A stretch of DNA of 64,000 nucleotides from an uncultured Oscillospiraceae bacterium (GCA_910586535.1 CAJUHS010000001.1:4960-68959), one strand, 5' to 3'; shown: positions 43,916 through 54,425, counted from the stretch's first letter. The notes: generated by a model not told the origin, from the sequence alone. Numbers and translations: made by a program.

Positions 43916-44863
43916 TCACAAAAACATATCTTCAAACCACACCTTGTCCGCGCGGAACTCTTTGCCGTTAAGATATTCAAGGCATCCGCTCTCCGAGGAA
44001 AAAGCAAATTTCAGCCTGTAGGAGTACAAAGCCTGCGTCTTTACTTTATATTCCCTGTTTATCCTGTTTATTCCATATTTGCCGTCTCCAAGCAGCGGAC
44101 AGCCTATGTGCGCCATATGCGCCCGTATCTGGTGAGTGCGCCCGGTGCCCAGCTTTATTTCAACAAGAGCAAGGCTGCCGTTGTCCCGTATGACTCTGTA
44201 GCTTGTCACAATGGTTTTGTTGGTACTGCTCTTTCTGTCCGTGACCTTTACCGTATTTGAAGCGGAGTCCTTTTCAAGATAAGCGGTAACGGTATCCGCC
44301 CTTTTGGAAGGTACTCCCGCGGTTATGCACAGATAATATTTTTCTATTTCCCTGTCCCTTATCTTTTGGTTCAGTATCCTCAGGGACTCGGCATTTTTCG
44401 CGGCAATAACTATTCCTCCGGTGTTTCGGTCGAGACGGTTGCAAAGCGCGGGAGCAAAGCTGTTTTCCGCATTCGGGTCGTACTCCCCTTTATCATAAAG
44501 ATACCGCTTCACACGGTTGATTAGCGTATCGGCGGTATTGTCATCATCCTCATGAACTACCATGCCGTTTTTCTTGTCCAGAAGCATTATATTTTCGTCT
44601 TCGTAAATAATATTCAAGACTGAGCTTACAGACATAAACTCGGTTTCCCTAACGGAATCGAAGAACTCATCGTTCAGGTACATCTGAACGGTATCTCCCT
44701 CACAGAGCCGCGACGATATTTCCGCGCGCTTTCCGTTAATCTTTATACGCTTGTTTCTTATCGCCTTGTACATCATGCTCTGCGGAAGCCGCGGGACAGC
44801 TTTCAGCACAAACTTGTCCAGCCGCTGACCCGAATCGTTGCGGTTTATAATAAATTCTTTCAC
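43916..44863 (-). CDS. RluA-family 23S rRNA pseudouridine synthase
   Basis: The product is 315 aa. An S4 RNA-binding domain is at about 12-70 (RLDKFVLKAVPRLPQSMMYKAI). The catalytic domain carries the signature Asp in RLDRNTGGIVIAAK and the late GTGRTHQIRAHMAHIGCPLLGD. It isomerises uridine in large-subunit rRNA. It is divergent from radC with a 150-base AT-rich gap. Confidence 0.93.
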   Translation of the reverse strand: MKEFIINRNDSGQRLDKFVLKAVPRLPQSMMYKAIRNKRIKINGKRAEISSRLCEGDTVQMYLNDEFFDSVRETEFMSVSSVLNIIYEDENIMLLDKKNGMVVHEDDDNTADTLINRVKRYLYDKGEYDPNAENSFAPALCNRLDRNTGGIVIAAKNAESLRILNQKIRDREIEKYYLCITAGVPSKRADTVTAYLEKDSASNTVKVTDRKSSTNKTIVTSYRVIRDNGSLALVEIKLGTGRTHQIRAHMAHIGCPLLGDGKYGINRINREYKVKTQALYSYRLKFAFSSESGCLEYLNGKEFRADKVWFEDMFL

Positions 44864-45020
44864 TAATTAAATCACTCATTTCGGTAAAAATATGGTCAAA
44901 TGTACTAATTATCATTATAACATAATTTTTTTTAAAAAACATCTTTTCAAAAATAAAATTTTGTAGTATAATAGTAGAAACGTTTGTTTTATAGTGAAAA
45001 TACAAAATGGAGAATCCGGG

Positions 45021-45728
45021 ATGAGCGAAGAAAAAAAGGATAAAAAAGTCAATCTGCACGAAGGACACCGCGCAAGAATGAGAGAACGCTTCAGAAAAAG
45101 CGGCTTCAGCGATTTCAACGAACATCAGATAATAGAACTTCTGCTGTTTTACACCTGTCCAAGAATAGACACCAACGAGCTTGCGCACGTTCTTGTAAAC
45201 AAATTCGGAACTATAGCGGGAATAATGGACGCAAGCTATGAAGACCTGACGGCAGTAAAAGGAGTTTCCGAAAATACGGCTACCCTTTTTAAAATAATCT
45301 CAAGCTTTCTCCCGATATATTTCAACTCGCGTTCTGACGGCACGGTGTACGATAACACGGATAAGCTCAAAACGCTTTTCAGACCGCAGTTCGTAGGGCT
45401 TACCCATGAGCAGTTCAGGCTTGCCTGTCTGGATTCCAACCTAAGGGCCATTTCAAACGTGCTCATTTCTGAAGGCAGCCCCAACTCGTCGCCCTTTGAA
45501 ATGCGCAAAATAGTCGAGGAAACCTTCAAGGCAAAATCGGTAAACGTGGTTATAGCTCACAATCACCCCAAAGGTCTGCCTGCTCCGTCGGAAGAGGACA
45601 TTGCCTCAACAAGATATATAAGCACCGCATTGAGAGCTCTCGGCGTGACTCTTCTCGACCACATCATCGTCGGAGAACGTTCCGCAGCTTCCATGCGGGA
45701 AATGTCGTACATAAACGTTTTTGATTAG
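45021..45728 (+). CDS. radC: RadC-family JAB-domain protein
   Basis: The product is 235 aa with ATG 45021, eight bases after GGAG. A helix-hairpin-helix region is at about 55-85. The JAMM metal site HNHPKGLPAPSEED is near 180. The usual annotation is DNA repair protein RadC, although a direct repair role is not established. It lies 13 bases before uvrB. Confidence 0.93.
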   Translation: MSEEKKDKKVNLHEGHRARMRERFRKSGFSDFNEHQIIELLLFYTCPRIDTNELAHVLVNKFGTIAGIMDASYEDLTAVKGVSENTATLFKIISSFLPIYFNSRSDGTVYDNTDKLKTLFRPQFVGLTHEQFRLACLDSNLRAISNVLISEGSPNSSPFEMRKIVEETFKAKSVNVVIAHNHPKGLPAPSEEDIASTRYISTALRALGVTLLDHIIVGERSAASMREMSYINVFD

Positions 45729-45741
45729 AAAGGACGTTCAT

Positions 45742-47751
45742 ATGGATAAATTCAAGCTTGTTTCCGAATACACACCGTCGGGCGACCAGCCAAAGGCTAT
45801 TGACAGCCTTGTGGAGGGTCTTGAAAACGGAATGAAAGAACAGTCCCTTATGGGCGTTACCGGTTCGGGAAAAACCTTTACAATGGCTAATGTAATAGCA
45901 CGGGTGAACCGCCCTACGCTTGTGCTTGCACACAATAAAATTCTGGCAGCGCAGCTGTGCTCCGAATTTAGGGAATTTTTTCCCGAAAACGCCGTGGAAT
46001 ATTTTGTCAGCTACTACGACTACTACCAGCCGGAAGCATATGTCCCCTCAACGGACAGCTACATCGAAAAGGACTCGGCGGTAAACGACGAGATAGACAA
46101 GCTGCGCCACTCGGCGACCTCCGCTCTCGCCGAACGGCGGGACGTTATTATAGTGGCTTCGGTATCCTGCATATACTCTCTGGGCTCGCCTATCGACTAC
46201 CGAACAATGGTTATTTCCATGCGGCAGGGTATGGAACTGTCAAGAGAAGTGCTCCTCGCAAAACTGGTGAGCATTCAATACGAGCGGAACGACATAAACT
46301 TTGTGAGAAACAAATTCCGCGTCCGCGGCGACGTTGTTGAGATATTCCCAGCAGGTTCGACAGAGAACGCCATACGCGTAGAGTTTTTCGGGGACGAGAT
46401 AGAACGCATTACCGAGTTCAAGGCTCTCACGGGAGAAGTCCTTGCCACTCTGTCGCACGCGGCGATATACCCCGCCTCCCACTATGTAATTTCCCGCGAC
46501 AGAATGCAGGAGGCAATTTCTGACATAGAGCAGGAGCTTGACGAGAGGATCAGGTATTTCAAGGACAACGAAATGCTGATCGAAGCCCAGCGCATTGCCC
46601 AGCGTACCAATTACGACATTGAAATGCTGCAGGAAATAGGCTTCTGCAAGGGTATCGAGAACTACTCGCGCATCCTTTCAAGGCGTGCGCCGGGAAGTAT
46701 TCCCTACACGCTTTTGGATCACTTTCCCGACGACTTTCTTCTTATAGTGGACGAAAGCCATGTCTCCCTGCCCCAGGTTCGCGCCATGAGCGCAGGCGAC
46801 CGCGGACGAAAAAAGACTCTTATTGACTACGGTTTCCGTCTACCGTCGGCATACGACAACCGTCCGCTGAACTTTGACGAGTTCTATGACAAGCTTAATC
46901 AGGCGATCTTTGTTTCGGCTACGCCCGGACCCTTTGAGCGTGAGAAGTCCACCCAGATCGTTGAGCAGGTAATTCGTCCCACAGGACTTGTTGACCCGGA
47001 AATAATCGTCAAGCCCGTGGAGGGACAGATAGACGACCTGCTTCTTGAAATAAACGCGCGTACGGCTAAAAACGAACGCGTACTTGTTACGACTCTCACT
47101 AAAAAAATGGCGGAGGACTTGACAACGTATCTTGAAAAAATGGAGGTAAAGGTCAGGTATCTGCATTACGACATCGACACTATTGAGCGTATGGAAATTA
47201 TCCGCGACCTGCGTCTGGGAGAGTTCGACGTACTTGTGGGAATCAACCTGCTCCGTGAGGGACTTGATATTCCCGAGGTATCGCTTGTAGCAATATTAGA
47301 CGCGGACAAGGAAGGTTTCCTACGTTCGGAAAGCTCACTTATCCAGACTATAGGACGAGCCGCAAGAAACGCAAACGGACAGGTCATAATGTACGCCGAC
47401 TCTGTAACGAAGTCCATGGAAAACGCTATCATGGAGACCGAACGCCGCCGCAAGCTGCAAATGGATTACAACAGGGAAAACGGTATTACTCCGAAAACCA
47501 TTGTTAAGGATATCCGCGACGTTATTGAAATTTCCACAAGAGCCGAAACAGACCAAAAGACCGAGAGCGCAAAGAAGAAGCGCATGAGTCCAGAGGAACG
47601 TGAAACTATGATAAAGAAGCTTACCGAAGAAATGAAAAACGCGGCAAAAATTCTCGAATTTGAACACGCGGCGTATCTGCGCGACAAGATAAATGAACTG
47701 AAAGAAGCGGGAAAGCCTCCACGCGCACTTCCCAAACGGAGGGGAAAATAA
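45742..47751 (+). CDS. uvrB: UvrABC excinuclease subunit B
   Basis: The product is 669 aa. The start is ATG 45742 after AAAGGACGTTCAT. Walker A is GVTGSGKTFTMA, the beta-hairpin region is YYDYYQPEAYVPSTDSYIEKDS, helicase motifs include LLIVDESHVSLPQ and IQTIGRAARN, and the C-terminal UvrC-binding UVR helix pair is at about 625-660. It verifies damage and recruits UvrC in nucleotide excision repair. The uvrA partner is two genes downstream. Confidence 0.97.
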   Translation: MDKFKLVSEYTPSGDQPKAIDSLVEGLENGMKEQSLMGVTGSGKTFTMANVIARVNRPTLVLAHNKILAAQLCSEFREFFPENAVEYFVSYYDYYQPEAYVPSTDSYIEKDSAVNDEIDKLRHSATSALAERRDVIIVASVSCIYSLGSPIDYRTMVISMRQGMELSREVLLAKLVSIQYERNDINFVRNKFRVRGDVVEIFPAGSTENAIRVEFFGDEIERITEFKALTGEVLATLSHAAIYPASHYVISRDRMQEAISDIEQELDERIRYFKDNEMLIEAQRIAQRTNYDIEMLQEIGFCKGIENYSRILSRRAPGSIPYTLLDHFPDDFLLIVDESHVSLPQVRAMSAGDRGRKKTLIDYGFRLPSAYDNRPLNFDEFYDKLNQAIFVSATPGPFEREKSTQIVEQVIRPTGLVDPEIIVKPVEGQIDDLLLEINARTAKNERVLVTTLTKKMAEDLTTYLEKMEVKVRYLHYDIDTIERMEIIRDLRLGEFDVLVGINLLREGLDIPEVSLVAILDADKEGFLRSESSLIQTIGRAARNANGQVIMYADSVTKSMENAIMETERRRKLQMDYNRENGITPKTIVKDIRDVIEISTRAETDQKTESAKKKRMSPEERETMIKKLTEEMKNAAKILEFEHAAYLRDKINELKEAGKPPRALPKRRGK

Positions 47752-48234
47752 ATGGACTATACTGTAAGAAAAATCACGGATAAGGAATATCCCATGCTGG
47801 AGGATTTTCTGTATGAGGCTATCTTTATCCCGCAGGGAGCTGAGCCTCCTCCGCGGTCGATAATAAATAATGCCGGGCTTCAGGTTTACGTTAAGGATTT
47901 CGGAAAGTACCCTGACGACCGCTGTATCGTTGCCGAAGCCGGCGAAAAGATAGTCGGAGCAGTATGGGTGCGCATAATGGACGATTACGGACACGTTGAC
48001 GACAAAACACCCTCCCTTGCTATATCGCTGTACAAGGACTATCGGGGTCGCGGCGTCGGTACGGCTCTTATGTTGAAAATGCTTGACGTTTTGCAGGAAA
48101 GCGGTTATGAAAAGGCTTCACTGGCTGTTCAGAAAGCCAATTACGCGGTGAAAATGTACAAAAAGGTCGGATTTAAAATTATCGGCGAAAGTGACGAGGA
48201 ATATATAATGGTCTGCAATCTGACTAAACAATAA
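47752..48234 (+). CDS. GNAT-family N-acetyltransferase
   Basis: The product is 160 aa with ATG immediately after the uvrB stop, so translation is coupled. The acetyl-CoA motif reads LYKDYRGRGVGTALMLKMLD, and the end has the usual VQKANYAVKMYKKVGFKI. The substrate is unknown. Its place between uvrB and uvrA is unusual and may be only operon hitch-hiking. Confidence 0.88.
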   Translation: MDYTVRKITDKEYPMLEDFLYEAIFIPQGAEPPPRSIINNAGLQVYVKDFGKYPDDRCIVAEAGEKIVGAVWVRIMDDYGHVDDKTPSLAISLYKDYRGRGVGTALMLKMLDVLQESGYEKASLAVQKANYAVKMYKKVGFKIIGESDEEYIMVCNLTKQ

Positions 48235-48287
48235 TTTTATTCTCTATTATATAATCTCTATTCTCTAAAAAGAAAGGAAGTACAAAA

Positions 48288-51119
48288 ATGCCTATTGACA
48301 AGATCACCATAAAAGGCGCGCGTGAGCATAATCTGAAAAACATAAATCTTGAAATTCCGCGTGACAAGCTGATTGTTATGACAGGTCTGTCCGGCTCGGG
48401 AAAGTCCTCTCTTGCGTTTGACACCATCTATGCGGACGGTCAGAGACGCTATATGGAAAGTCTTTCCTCATACGCGAGAATGTTTCTCGGGCAAATGGAA
48501 AAGCCCGACGTTGACAGCATTGAGGGACTCTCTCCCGCAATTTCCATTGACCAGAAAACCACATCCAAAAATCCACGCTCCACAGTTGGTACGGTAACGG
48601 AAATTTACGATTACCTCCGTCTTTTGTACGCGAGAATCGGAATACCTCACTGTCCCGTATGCGGACGGGAGATAAAGCAGCAGACTGTAGATCAGATAGT
48701 TGACAGGATAATGGAGCTTCCCGCGGGTACAAAAATTCAGCTTCTTGCCCCGGTTATAAGAGGACGCAAGGGTGAACATACAAAAGAGATAGAACGGGCG
48801 CGCAAGGCGGGATATGTTCGTATCCGCGCGGACGGCATAATCTACGATCTTTCCGAGGAAATAAAGCTGGAGAAAAACAAAAAGCACAGCATTGAGATAG
48901 TCATTGACCGTCTTGTTATCAAGGAAGGCATTGAAAACCGTCTTGCCGACAGCGTTGAAACCGTCGCGGCCATTTCGGGCGGACTCGTTATCGCCGACGT
49001 TATTGACGGCGAGGAAATGCTTTTCTCTCAGAATTACGCATGTCCCGAGCACGGTGTTTCCATTGACGAACTTGCTCCCAGAATGTTTTCATTTAACAAT
49101 CCTTTCGGAGCCTGCGCTAAGTGTACCGGTCTGGGAGTGTTCCGCAAAATCGACCCAGACCTTATAATTCCTAACAAAGACCTGTCAATCAGGCAGGGCG
49201 CTGTAAAGGCTATGGGCTGGGCAACTACTGACGAAAACTCAATTGCTATGATGTACTTCAAAGGCATCGCTCAATATTACGGTGTATCCCTCGACACGCC
49301 GGTAATAGACCTGCCGAAAGAAGCGTTGGACGCAATACTGTACGGTACAGACGGAGTAAAGCTCAAGCTGCACCGCTCCACCGAGTACGGCGGAGGGGTC
49401 TACTACCAGCCATTTGAGGGAATTATCCCCAACATGGAAAGGCGTTACCGCGATACCAATTCCGAATTCAGCAAAAACGAGATTGAGGACTGCATGACCG
49501 AAACACCCTGCCCCGACTGTAACGGTCACAGACTGAAAAAGGAAAGCCTTGCCGTTACAATTGGAGGAAAAAATATTTCCGAGCTTTGCAATCTTTCAGT
49601 TAACGACTGCGCGGACTTCATAAACGGTCTGGAGCTTTCAAAGCGCGATAAAATGATAAGCGGTCAGATAGTCAAAGAGATCAAGTCCCGTCTGGGATTT
49701 CTCAAAAGCGTGGGACTGGAATACCTCACACTGTCCCGTTCCGCAGGAACTCTCAGCGGCGGCGAGAGCCAGCGCATACGTCTTGCAACACAGATAGGCT
49801 CCTCACTTATGGGAGTGCTCTATATTCTGGACGAGCCCTCAATAGGTCTTCATCAGCGGGACAACAACAAGCTGATAGCCACCCTGAAGCGTCTCCGTGA
49901 TCTTGGCAACACCCTTATTGTAGTAGAGCATGACGAGGACACTATGTACGCAGCCGACTATATTGTTGACATCGGTCCTTACGCGGGCGTAAACGGCGGA
50001 GAGGTCATATGCACAGGTACGGTAGACGACATCAAAGCCTGCCAAAAATCCATTACGGGACAGTACCTCAGCGGCAAGCGGTTTATACCCGTACCCGATA
50101 AACGGCGCACAGGAAACGGCTTTACTCTGGATGTTATCGGCGCCTCCGAACATAATCTGAAAAATATTGACATTTCCATACCGCTGGGAACTTTCACCTG
50201 CGTTACTGGAGTTTCGGGCAGCGGAAAATCCTCGCTGGTAAACGAGATAATCTACAAACACCTTGCCGGAAAGCTCAACCGCGCCAAAATTCGCCCTGGA
50301 AGCTTCAAGCGAATGGACGGTCTTGAAAACCTTGACAAAGTAATAGCCATCGACCAGTCCCCCATAGGAAGAACGCCCCGCTCCAATCCTGCCACCTACA
50401 CGGGAATTTTCACCGATATCCGCGACCTTTTTGCCAACACCAACGACGCGAAAATGAAAGGATACTCCAGCGGACGGTTCTCTTTCAACGTAAAGGGCGG
50501 ACGGTGCGAAGCCTGCGAAGGAGACGGAATAATCAAGATAGAAATGCACTTCCTGCCCGACGTATATGTTCCCTGCGAGGTCTGCAAAGGACAGCGCTAT
50601 AACCGCGAGACCCTTGACGTTCACTATAAGGGCAAGTCCATATACGACGTGCTTGAGATGACTGTTGACGAGGGAGCGGAGTTTTTCGCCAACATTCCCA
50701 AACTTGCCCGCAAGCTCAGAACCTTGCAGGACGTAGGTCTTGGGTACATCAAAATAGGTCAGCCCGCAACCACACTTTCGGGGGGCGAGGCTCAGCGCGT
50801 CAAGCTTGCCACGGAGCTTTCCAAACGCGCCACGGGACGTACTATCTACATTCTTGACGAGCCTACCACCGGACTGCACACCGCCGACGTCCACAAGCTT
50901 GTTGACGTTTTGCAGTCTCTTGCGGACACTGGGAATACCATTCTCGTTATCGAGCATAATCTGGACGTTATCAAATGCGCCGACTATATCATAGACTTAG
51001 GTCCTGAGGGAGGAGACTGCGGGGGCACCGTTGTCAAGTGCGGAACTCCCGAAGATATAGCCGCCTGCAGGGAATCCTACACAGGCAAATACCTGAAAAA
51101 GATGCTGAAAAAAAGCTGA
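48288..51119 (+). CDS. uvrA: UvrABC excinuclease subunit A
   Basis: The product is 943 aa, the normal length. Two ABC ATPase modules are seen, with Walker A GLSGSGKSSLAFDT at about 31-44 and GVSGSGKSSLVNE in the second half, and signatures TLSGGESQRIRLA and TLSGGEAQRVKLA. Zinc-binding CPVCGREI, CAKCTGLG and CEACEGDG plus CEVCKGQR are intact. It scans DNA for damage and loads UvrB. Confidence 0.97.
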   Translation: MPIDKITIKGAREHNLKNINLEIPRDKLIVMTGLSGSGKSSLAFDTIYADGQRRYMESLSSYARMFLGQMEKPDVDSIEGLSPAISIDQKTTSKNPRSTVGTVTEIYDYLRLLYARIGIPHCPVCGREIKQQTVDQIVDRIMELPAGTKIQLLAPVIRGRKGEHTKEIERARKAGYVRIRADGIIYDLSEEIKLEKNKKHSIEIVIDRLVIKEGIENRLADSVETVAAISGGLVIADVIDGEEMLFSQNYACPEHGVSIDELAPRMFSFNNPFGACAKCTGLGVFRKIDPDLIIPNKDLSIRQGAVKAMGWATTDENSIAMMYFKGIAQYYGVSLDTPVIDLPKEALDAILYGTDGVKLKLHRSTEYGGGVYYQPFEGIIPNMERRYRDTNSEFSKNEIEDCMTETPCPDCNGHRLKKESLAVTIGGKNISELCNLSVNDCADFINGLELSKRDKMISGQIVKEIKSRLGFLKSVGLEYLTLSRSAGTLSGGESQRIRLATQIGSSLMGVLYILDEPSIGLHQRDNNKLIATLKRLRDLGNTLIVVEHDEDTMYAADYIVDIGPYAGVNGGEVICTGTVDDIKACQKSITGQYLSGKRFIPVPDKRRTGNGFTLDVIGASEHNLKNIDISIPLGTFTCVTGVSGSGKSSLVNEIIYKHLAGKLNRAKIRPGSFKRMDGLENLDKVIAIDQSPIGRTPRSNPATYTGIFTDIRDLFANTNDAKMKGYSSGRFSFNVKGGRCEACEGDGIIKIEMHFLPDVYVPCEVCKGQRYNRETLDVHYKGKSIYDVLEMTVDEGAEFFANIPKLARKLRTLQDVGLGYIKIGQPATTLSGGEAQRVKLATELSKRATGRTIYILDEPTTGLHTADVHKLVDVLQSLADTGNTILVIEHNLDVIKCADYIIDLGPEGGDCGGTVVKCGTPEDIAACRESYTGKYLKKMLKKS

Positions 51120-51180
51120 AGCAGATTCTTTATCCGTACTTCCGCCGAACAGCCGAAAGATCAGGTCATTGAGTCAAAAA

Positions 51181-51216
51181 GCGGAGAACAGTTCAGTCAA
51201 ACGAACTGTTCTCCGC
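51181..51216. terminator. bidirectional terminator between uvrA and the FtsA-like gene
   Basis: GCGGAGAACAGTTC pairs perfectly over 14 bp with GAACTGTTCTCCGC. T-rich tracts follow in both directions (ATATATTTTTT on plus, TTTTTGAC on minus), serving the two convergent genes. Confidence 0.92.
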
Positions 51217-51235
51217 TTCAATATATTTTTTAGGA

Positions 51236-53707
51236 TCATTGACTTGCCCATTTTATGACCGCAACATCTCCGTCATGGATGACGTCCATGAAGCTTACGT
51301 CTTTGCCGTTGAGGGTAAGTATCATGTTTCCGTCCGCTGGAGGGTTATCAAGATCAATATCCGCTATTGCCATAAGCTCAATAAATTCGTGTGGCATCGT
51401 TGCGGGACGCGGTTCCAGATTAATTGTCTTTCCGTTAAGCACAACCTTAAACTCCTCTTGAACGGGAGCCTCGGGAGCTTCGGAAACTTCAGAAACCTCG
51501 GAAACTTCCAGAACTTTCGGAATCTCGACAGATTCCTCCGAAGGCGTTTCATCATCAACAGCAGGAATATCCTGTTCCGGCGCAATAACTTCCTCGGAAA
51601 CAGGCTGTTCGGAAATCGTCTGCTGCGTGATATTTTCTGAAGCTTGTTCCGCAGCAGCAGCCTGTTCGGGTACTGCGCCAGTTTCTGCGGGTGCGGTTTC
51701 AGAAATAGTCGTATCGGAAGACAAACCCTCAGCAATAGCTTTTGCAAGACGTCCCGCTCTGGATTCATTGTCGAGAACCTTATCGGAGGTAACCAAATCG
51801 TCGCCGTCATTCAGATAATAGTCAACAGTAAGCTGTCTGCCGGACTTGTAGAAATTAAGCGTTGATGTATCAAACGGAAGGGTCTGCATGAGGTCTCCAA
51901 GCGTTTCAACCTCCGAAACGGTAACATCATCAAGGTTCTGAATGCTGTAGTCTCCAGAAACCTGCTTGTCGTTCACATGAGCTATAACGCCGAAAAGGTA
52001 TTCCGTACCGTCCACAAACACCTTGTGAGGAGAAACGTCTCCAGCCACGTCGGAAATTTTCACCTCTGCGTTTTCTCCGTTTTCGGCAGGCTTAAATACC
52101 AGTTTGTCTCCTTGGTTTACAATAGTTTCCAAAGAAACCGTTTCGCCGTTCAGCGCGATCTCAGCGATAGTAGCGCGTCCGCCCTTTAGTATCTGCTTTT
52201 CGCCGTTGACAGTAAAGTTCAGATTTCTTCCCGAACGTCCGATTATCTGAGTGGATCTGTACCCTGCCGATGTGAGCAGATCTATAACGCGAACCGCACG
52301 TGTGTCGAAAACGCGTATTTTCTTGTCGTTAAGAGTCACAACGGAAAAATCGTAGCCGCTGTTATAGGTTGCTGTAACGCCGATCCCTATTGGTGTTACA
52401 TACTCGGGACCGCTTATTTTGCTGTTTCCGAAAGACACGTTTTTCATTACTTCATTTTTACCAACTGCAACGCGGTTTTCGGGTATCTCAAGCTTCTCCG
52501 CAATATATTTTGACAAATCGGGAATAAGGCTTCCTCCGCCCACAAGGAATACCGCCGCAGGAGCCTGTCCGTTTGCGCTGATAATGTTTTTGACAATGTC
52601 GTCCGCAAGAGAATCCACCACAGTAAACAGACTGGAGAAAAATTCCTCCCTGTCAATTGTATGCTTGTAGCCGAGAATATCGGTGTAATCGATTTTTTCC
52701 ATATAGCTGCTGAGTTTCATTTCCTCCGCCGTGGAAAAATCAACAAGGTATTTTCTGATTATCTCTTCGGTTATCTCGTCCCCAGCCGTTGTGGACATTG
52801 CATATGCCACAATGCTTCCGTTGCGTGCAATGGCGATATCGGAAGTACCCGCTCCGATATCGACCAAAGCGACGTTTATAAGACGTATTTCGGGAGGAAT
52901 AACTATGTTCATGGCGGCAATAGGCTCCAGCGTAAGGCTTGAAACCTCAAGACCGTTCATATCAGTTACAGCATAAAGGCTTTCCACAACGGGACTGGGC
53001 AGAAACGCTGCAATAAGCTCTATTGAGACCTTTTTGCCCTTATGTCCCACCAATGAACCGATCTTATAGTCGTCAAGCAGATACTGCACTACCGTGTGAC
53101 CAACGCAGTAAAATGACATCTTCGCATCGGCGATCTCAGTATCAAGCTCGTCCTGAGCCTTTAATGTGGTTTCTAGCTCAAAGGATTTAACGTCGTCCTC
53201 AGAAATGCTATCCTTGTCCTTTATGTCAAAGGACATTTCCGTCCTGTGGGTTTTAAGAGCGCGTCCTGCCGCAGCGATAGCGACTCTCGAAAGCTTTATC
53301 CCGGACTGCGCCTCAAGCTTTTCCCTTACCTGTTTTACCACCGAAGATACCACGGGAATGTCCTCGATCTGACCGTCTATCATCGCCCGCCTTTTATGCG
53401 GAAGCGACTCGGCATAGTCCACGCAGAAAATATTATCGTCCATATGACCGATTATTCCAACTACAGTACGCGTTCCGATATCCAGCGCAAAAAGCTCATT
53501 GTCCTCCTGAGGTCTGAATTTTCGCTGGGAGACCTTTGCCTGCTCATCGGACTTCGATTGCTTTAACTGATTTGCTTGATTTTCCTGCGCAACTGCCGCA
53601 TTTGCGGTATCCTTATCCGTCTTAGGGGGACGCCCGCGTTTTCTGGAAGTATTGGAAACGACGGCTTCAGCGCCGTCAGCCATGTTTTTTTCCGACTGTT
53701 TTGCCAT
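51236..53707 (-). CDS. large FtsA-like actin-fold protein with AT-hook-like N-terminus
   Basis: The product is 823 aa. I start at ATG 53707 after GGGTGG, not the GTG at 53719. Residues 1-65 are disordered and basic with RKRGRPPK at 22-29, an AT-hook-like motif. An FtsA/PilM-type actin fold covers about 70-430 (LFALDIGTRTVVGIIGH, VALVDIGAGTSDIAI, VFLVGGGSLIPDLSKYI). Beta-rich modules follow (about 440-630), then a Glu/Ala/Pro/Val-rich linker with VSEVSEVSEAPEAP, and a small C-terminal domain (FKVVLNGKTINLEP). Family members act in division or envelope assembly. The C-terminal additions are much longer than classic FtsA (about 420 aa). Confidence 0.8.
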   Translation of the reverse strand: MAKQSEKNMADGAEAVVSNTSRKRGRPPKTDKDTANAAVAQENQANQLKQSKSDEQAKVSQRKFRPQEDNELFALDIGTRTVVGIIGHMDDNIFCVDYAESLPHKRRAMIDGQIEDIPVVSSVVKQVREKLEAQSGIKLSRVAIAAAGRALKTHRTEMSFDIKDKDSISEDDVKSFELETTLKAQDELDTEIADAKMSFYCVGHTVVQYLLDDYKIGSLVGHKGKKVSIELIAAFLPSPVVESLYAVTDMNGLEVSSLTLEPIAAMNIVIPPEIRLINVALVDIGAGTSDIAIARNGSIVAYAMSTTAGDEITEEIIRKYLVDFSTAEEMKLSSYMEKIDYTDILGYKHTIDREEFFSSLFTVVDSLADDIVKNIISANGQAPAAVFLVGGGSLIPDLSKYIAEKLEIPENRVAVGKNEVMKNVSFGNSKISGPEYVTPIGIGVTATYNSGYDFSVVTLNDKKIRVFDTRAVRVIDLLTSAGYRSTQIIGRSGRNLNFTVNGEKQILKGGRATIAEIALNGETVSLETIVNQGDKLVFKPAENGENAEVKISDVAGDVSPHKVFVDGTEYLFGVIAHVNDKQVSGDYSIQNLDDVTVSEVETLGDLMQTLPFDTSTLNFYKSGRQLTVDYYLNDGDDLVTSDKVLDNESRAGRLAKAIAEGLSSDTTISETAPAETGAVPEQAAAAEQASENITQQTISEQPVSEEVIAPEQDIPAVDDETPSEESVEIPKVLEVSEVSEVSEAPEAPVQEEFKVVLNGKTINLEPRPATMPHEFIELMAIADIDLDNPPADGNMILTLNGKDVSFMDVIHDGDVAVIKWASQ

Positions 53708-53742
53708 TTCTGTTACCACCCTTTACTGAAAAATATATCGGT

Positions 53743-54405
53743 TCAATCTTTTATTTTAAGCACTGATTTAAGTTCCTTGACCACATTCGATTCCGATATG
53801 ACCAAAAGCTTGTCCCCGCTTTTCAGCATCGACTGACCGCGTGGGATTATCATACAGCCGCCCCGGGTTATCGACACAATATTGAACAGCACGGGCAGCT
53901 TAATCTCCATAAGCATTTTTCCGTCATATATATAGTCAGGCGGGAGCTGCACCTCAAACAAAGTTATCTCTCCCCTGCCAAGCGAAAGCACCTGCTTTAT
54001 CCGTGAAGTGTCTACCTCACGCTCTATCAGCGATGCAATGCTGTCGGTGCTGTTGATAACGTTGTCTATTCCCAGAGCCTGCATTACAGCTACGTTTTTG
54101 GGATTGTTGGATTTTGCAACGGTTTTCTCAACGCCGAACTTCTTTTTCGCAAGCTGACAAACGATAAGATTTGTTTCGTCCGAACCGGTAACGCTTACGA
54201 GCGCGCCTGAGTCTTGTATCCCTGCGGCTTCGAGTATATCCAGCTTCGTAGCGTCGCCGCATATAATTGGTATATCCATCTCGTTTGCAATATGCTCGCA
54301 TACAGACTTGTCCCGTTCAATAACGGTCGGCTCGTGATCGTGTTCGATCAAAGTGCGCACAAGATAGTATCCCACCTTGCCGCCGCCTATAATTGTAACC
54401 TTCAA
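53743..54405 (-). CDS. TrkA/KtrA-type RCK potassium-channel regulator, second of pair
   Basis: The product is 220 aa. RCK_N Rossmann MKVTIIGGGKVGYYLVRTL is followed by the acidic strand PTVIERDKSVCEHIA, VTGSDETNLIVCQLAKK and an RCK_C domain at about 140-218. Proteins of this kind gate TrkH/KtrB potassium transporters upon nucleotide binding. No transporter is nearby. Confidence 0.9.
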   Translation of the reverse strand: MKVTIIGGGKVGYYLVRTLIEHDHEPTVIERDKSVCEHIANEMDIPIICGDATKLDILEAAGIQDSGALVSVTGSDETNLIVCQLAKKKFGVEKTVAKSNNPKNVAVMQALGIDNVINSTDSIASLIEREVDTSRIKQVLSLGRGEITLFEVQLPPDYIYDGKMLMEIKLPVLFNIVSITRGGCMIIPRGQSMLKSGDKLLVISESNVVKELKSVLKIKD

Positions 54406-54425
54406 ATAATTTCCTCTCCCGTACT

